Assembly (NCBI GenBank): GCA_000151295.1
Contig: GG745331.1
Span: 347,483 to 411,482 of the forward strand
Reading direction: 5' to 3'
Origin: Allomyces macrogynus ATCC 38327
Lineage: Eukaryota; Blastocladiomycota; Blastocladiomycetes; Blastocladiales; Blastocladiaceae
DNA length: 64,000 nucleotides
Part shown: positions 60,157-64,000 of the stretch, one piece after another
Layout: every line of letters starts with the position of its first letter
Position numbering within the stretch: position 1 is the first letter of the stretch
Position numbers and translations under genes: made by a program
Notes under the pieces: generated by a model
Told to the model about the DNA's origin: nothing
What the model saw: the letters and a program-made list of their open reading frames with translations, nothing else
The model's database searches: none

Positions 60157-62566
60157 CTACACGCGGAACTCGGCAAAGAACCGCACCGTCGCCTCAAATC
60201 CGTACCGCGCCGCATCCATCGAATCCAACGCGTGCCCAGAATCGTCAAACGCGAGCGTGCGCACGGGCACGTGCGGCTTGTTCCCGCGCATCCACGCGAT
60301 CCATTCGAGCGCCTGGTGGTTGGGCACGCGCGCGTCCTTTTTACCCAATTGCATCAAGGTCGGGGTTTCGACGCCCGAAATGACAGAGTAGGACGAGTGT
60401 GTCCACATGCGCGCGTAGGTGTCGGGTGTCACGAGCGACGGGCGGCGCAGGTCGTGCGGGAGCGCGGCCTCGGCGAAGGACCAGTCCCTATGTTGGTATG
60501 GGAGTGTGGGTGAGCGCGGGGCGGATAAGGCAGGGTGGAAAGGGTGCAGGAGAGGGAGAACGCACATGATATCGGTGCCCGAAAAAGTACCGAGGTTGAG
60601 TGCCGGGTTGCGGATCGACGCGGCGCGGTAGAAACCCTGCCGTCATCAAAAAGGTGGTCAATGCACCGAACCAGAACCGGAATGCCAAGGACACAACGTA
60701 CCGGGTACCGCCCGATCAAGAACGCGCCAATCAATCCACCGTGCGACCCGCCCAAGTAATACACGTTCTCCTGGTCGAGGTTCAGGTCGGTGCGCGCAAG
60801 GAGCGACTTGGCAACACAGTGCGAGTCCTCGACCTCGAGATCGCCAATCTTGCCGACGAGCGCGTAAATTGACCCGTTACCGAATCCGGTCGAGCCCGTG
60901 TAGTTGACTAAACGATCGCACACTGTCAGGGAAACCTCCGCGCTCACCCAAAGTCGCCAGCACTGGAACAACGTACCCAACGCAACCGTATGCCCGTGCG
61001 CGACATACCCGAGCGTGCTCGCAGCCGACACATCTCCCCACTCATTCGCCGACACCGAATGCGGCCCGCCGTGCGGCAACAAGATCAGCGGCGAAGGCTC
61101 CCGCTGCTCCTTTTGCCGCACAACAATCGCCTGCACGCGCGGCGCAAACTCCTCCACCGTCACTTCCACATTCGCAAGTAACTTGGCCACCGCCGCGGGC
61201 GGCGTAAATGCCTTGACCGCGACCCACTCGCCGTCCTCACCGAGCCGAACAAGCCGCGGCGGCTGGTCCAACGCACTCTCGACCGCGAGGATCCCGCGGT
61301 TCGACACGTGCAGGACGCGGTACGACCGGTCCTCGCGCCCGTTCACCTTCTCGACATGTCCCGTCGCCAGATCAATCCGCACAATCTTGGTCCACGAGTA
61401 CCACGCGGTCGTTGCGTAAATCGTGTCCTCGTAGCTCGTCTGCGCGGGGGTCAGCGCGTCGACAAACAGGCCTGGGAACGCGCCGGGCACTTCCGGGTCC
61501 TCGACGACAGGTACGACGACGCGCATGTCGCCCGACTCGAAATCGATTTCGTGCAGGGCCGAACACGCGTTGTGCGGCCCGCCCACGGGCATTGACAGGT
61601 ACACGGCTTTCGTGCGCGAAGCATGAAGAACGGGGTAACGCGCAGCGTCAGTTTCCGGCGTGAGCGGGGTCAGATCGGTCCCATCGAGGTTCAGCGTGTA
61701 GAGTCGCGCGAGCCGGTTTGGGCAGTAGACGAGGCCCCAGACTTTGGGTGCGCGGAGGTACCCGACGAGCAGGATCTTGTTGTCGTCGAGGATGAACGTG
61801 GGCTATCGGTAGGCCGGCTCCCCGTCAGTATTGGCCGGGCTGATCGAGACAAAATGCCCAAGAGCGCGCACCTTGGACGGCGACACGTCGGCGCCAAGAT
61901 CCAGAACGTTGGCCGCGCCAAATGCCCACTCGCCCTCCTCTTCCTCGTTCAGCGCCAAATGCACGAGCACGGGTGGGCGCTTACCCCAGTAGGCCTCGCC
62001 GAAGTCCGGCTCGTACGTGAACGCGTCGACCGCGTCCCGTTTCGGCTCCTTGCGCTCAGCGACGTACACGAGCTGCGTGCCCGACGCCGACCACGCGAGC
62101 GCGCCAATCTGATCTGGATTATTCACGGCCAATCAGTTTCGGCCCCCTTCACCTCGCCCTCACAATCTCACCAAGAGAACGTACTGTCGACATAAAAATC
62201 GCCATGCGCGTCCGACACTTCCACGCTCGCGATCAGCGCGCCCTCGTTATCCCAAACCTCGACCCACCGTTTCTTCCCATTCCCGTTGGCCACGGTGGTA
62301 CGCTGCACGGCACGCCACCAAGTCCCGTCGCCACGCTCAAACACGGCATCGAGACCGAGCGATGCGTCCTCGGCGGGGACAGACGCCGTGGCGCCGTCGA
62401 GGAACAGCGTCTGGTGCAACGTGCGCTTGGCATTTCTCTGCGTGTCGCGCACGGTCCAGGTTGTGGTCACGACGCGGTCGGACCCGAGGAACCGCGCGCT
62501 GGTAATGACGGGGACCGCGGCGACCGCGCGGAACCGGGCGAGGGTCGTGTCGATCTTACTGGACAT
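60157..62566 (-). CDS. APEH: Acylaminoacyl-peptidase (APEH), prolyl-oligopeptidase family
   Basis: Cytosolic serine peptidase that removes N-acyl amino acids from peptides. Six exons (62566-62185, 62113-61872, 61802-60977, 60907-60702, 60636-60566, 60487-60157) give 685 aa. The N-terminal half is a beta-propeller with LAWSASGTQLVYVAERK, PTFILDDNKILLVGY and WYSWTKIVRIDL. The alpha/beta-hydrolase half has LLPHGGPHSV (oxyanion), LVNYTGSTGFGNGS, the nucleophile in YYLGGSHGGLIGAFLIGRYP, the acid in LGKKDARVPNHQ and the catalytic His in DSGHALD. A TAG that appears in frame at 61805-61803 lies inside a 69-nt intron (61871-61803); removing it gives exact family spacing. Complete and well supported. 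All five introns have a GTACG- or GTGCG-type donor. Confidence 0.94.
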
Positions 62567-62871
62567 GGTTGCTACTGCTGGTGCTGGTGCTGCTGCTGGT
62601 GCTGCTGGAGTTGCGGGCGCGGGAGAGTAGTCTGCGGGCACTTCCATCCGGCCGGCCAATTTATTGATTGTAAGAAGCGGAGGAAGAGAGAGACCGACAA
62701 TGGCGCGACGAGAATGGCGCGAGCTTGTACGTGGATGAACAATCCGCGTCGCCCGCGTGTCGCGTGCACGCGTGGCTGTGGTGCAAGGTGATCGCCCGGC
62801 TGTGGATCCGCTGGTCGGACCGATCACAAATTGATTCCTCGAAAATCCAAAACCAATATCATTCATTTCAT
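62567..62871. other. Intergenic region between two minus-strand genes
   Basis: 305 bases separating the APEH start from the stop of the gene to its right; it should contain the APEH promoter. It has GCTGGTGCTG-like repeats near 62575-62605 and no gene. Confidence 0.6.
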
Positions 62872-64000
62872 TTACCGGACGCGCCAGAGCAGGACGGCTC
62901 CGTCGGCCTTACCCGCGGCGAGCAGTTGCTGCGCGGAGAGGGTCCACGGCGACGCGGCGAGTGTTCCTGAAGTGGTCGCGGCCGTATCGGCGAGAAGCGG
63001 CGAGAACGCGACGGCCGAGGCGCCCTCGACGTTACACGGGAGTGTGGCCAAGTGTTTGCCGTTGCGCGACAGAATGTGGACGCTGTGAATGGGGGAATAT
63101 TCACGTCAGTATCTAGTCTTTCAAGTCCCGACGAGAAACGAGCACGAACCCCGACGACCACGACGCTACCGCGATGCGCTTATTGTCGGCACGGAACACG
63201 AGCCCGTGCACGCCCAGCTTGCCATCGGCGTCGCTACCCACCGAAGCGGTGGGCAGATTCAGTGGCGAAACAATCACGTTCGACGCGTCCTGAGCACAAG
63301 CGACTCGTCAGCAACTCGAGCCAGCGTAACCATCCAAGATCCCAGGATAACGTACCTGCGGAACCAGTTCGAAAAAGTAAACCATGCTCGACGCTGTCCC
63401 CGCGACCCCAACTTTAGCCTTGCGGTCGGGCACGGCACTGGTACAGAAACAGCGGCTGGAGCGACCATGACGTGCGCGAGCAGTTCTGGAGCGCGACCGG
63501 GTGGGCGTGCACGCGGTGTCTCATCCGACACGCGGCGCCAGCCCCAGGTCACGACGGTACCCGACTCGTAGCCAGCGAGGAGACACCATGGCGTGACGAG
63601 CGACGGGTCGGTGCGGTGGAACCAACGCAGGCTCAAGAGCATGCCGAACGAGGTGGGTTGGGAGGAGTTGTGGCCGCAATAGCGAGCGATGGGGGCGAAT
63701 GTGCTGCTGCCGAGTCAGAGCAGGAACACGTCGAACTGGCGGAAAACTGGGGGTCAGAACCACTGAACGGGAATGTTGGCGAGTCAGAAGACAGTGCACC
63801 TTGCCGCTCTCGTCTGCACTCGGGAGCGCGACCAAAAAATGCGATTCGCCGGACGTATCGCTGGAAACTAGTTGGGGACAGCGTTCCGGTCAGGATGAGC
63901 ACCGTAAAAACGAGCAAGATCGAGAAACACCGACTAGGTATCACGTCTCCCCCGCACAGACCGCCCGAGAGGATTTGCATTTGCGCGATCAAGAGCGGCG
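62872..64000 (-). CDS. ASA1: ASA1/GNB1L-like WD40 protein, 5' end beyond the window
   Basis: WD40 protein of the ASTRA/TTT-associated ASA1/GNB1L family, linked to maturation of PIKK kinases. Secure exons are 63860-63800 (SGESHFLVALPSADESGK), 63289-63150 (GVHGLVFRADNKRIAVASW) and 63082-62872 (VHILSRNGKHLATLP, ending LLAAGKADGAVLLWRVR). Recognisable but unplaced coding pieces lie at about 63642-63531 (LLAGYESGTVVTWGW), about 63525-63460 (HRVHAHPVALQ in another frame) and 63440-63356 (AKVGVAGTASSMVYFFEL in a third). The order of these pieces matches the family. Between 63560 and 63430 the frame changes twice within about 100 bases. I can explain this only by an indel or by an intron I could not place, so no full model is offered. 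The 5' end is beyond 64000. Confidence 0.7.

Noticed and set aside
61803..61871. An in-frame TAG that seems to break the acylaminoacyl-peptidase gene
   Set aside because: The TAG is the acceptor end of a 69-nt phase-0 intron with a GTGCGC donor; removing it gives exact family spacing from VSPSK to PTFILDD.

Overview
The window is nuclear DNA from a GC-rich, intron-containing eukaryote, most likely an early-diverging zoosporic fungus (Blastocladiomycota or chytrid-like). Several fungal-type genes point there: a PHO80-like cyclin, a VAC8 armadillo protein and a fused eukaryotic HIS6. They sit beside genes that Dikarya usually lack, namely a kinesin-13 and a class C (GABA-B-like) seven-helix receptor. 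The placement is inference; no rRNA or other phylogenetic marker is present. Genes lie on both strands, often head-to-head or tail-to-tail. Introns are short, mostly 62-114 nt, with one of 336 nt. I rebuilt the exon structures by hand from conserved reading frames, GT..AG borders and phase; nearly all models close to an exact multiple of three.

Left part (1-20100): a truncated coiled-coil protein (-), mitochondrial methylmalonate-semialdehyde dehydrogenase (-), a PHO80-like cyclin (+), an orphan four-helix membrane protein (+), the spliceosomal helicase PRP2/DHX16 (+), the ribosome maturation factor SBDS/SDO1 (+) and a kinesin-4-like motor (-).

Middle (20101-41058): two tandem paralogous PH-like-domain proteins (+), a second orphan membrane protein (+), the replication kinase CDC7 (+), an unidentified coiled-coil protein (-), a biotin-dependent acyl-CoA carboxylase alpha subunit of methylcrotonyl type (+), a kinesin-13 (-) and a cytosolic Hsp70 without EEVD (+).

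Right part (41059-64000): eIF2A (+), a small CoA-binding protein (+), a class C receptor with a C-terminal PH domain (+), HIS6 (+), VAC8 (-), gamma-tubulin complex protein GCP3/SPC98 (-), signal peptidase subunit SPC2 (+), acylaminoacyl-peptidase (-) and a 5'-truncated WD40 protein of the ASA1/GNB1L family (-).

There is no operon logic. Shared themes are microtubule and division functions (two kinesins, GCP3, CDC7), translation and ribosome functions (SBDS, eIF2A, Hsp70) and branched-chain amino-acid catabolism (two genes). The most distinctive items are the receptor-PH fusion with a 10-nt microexon, the tandem PH-like pair, a stop-free in-frame intron inside the CDC7 glycine loop, and a strong preference for C at donor position +4. 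No transposon, tRNA, rRNA or CRISPR array was found.
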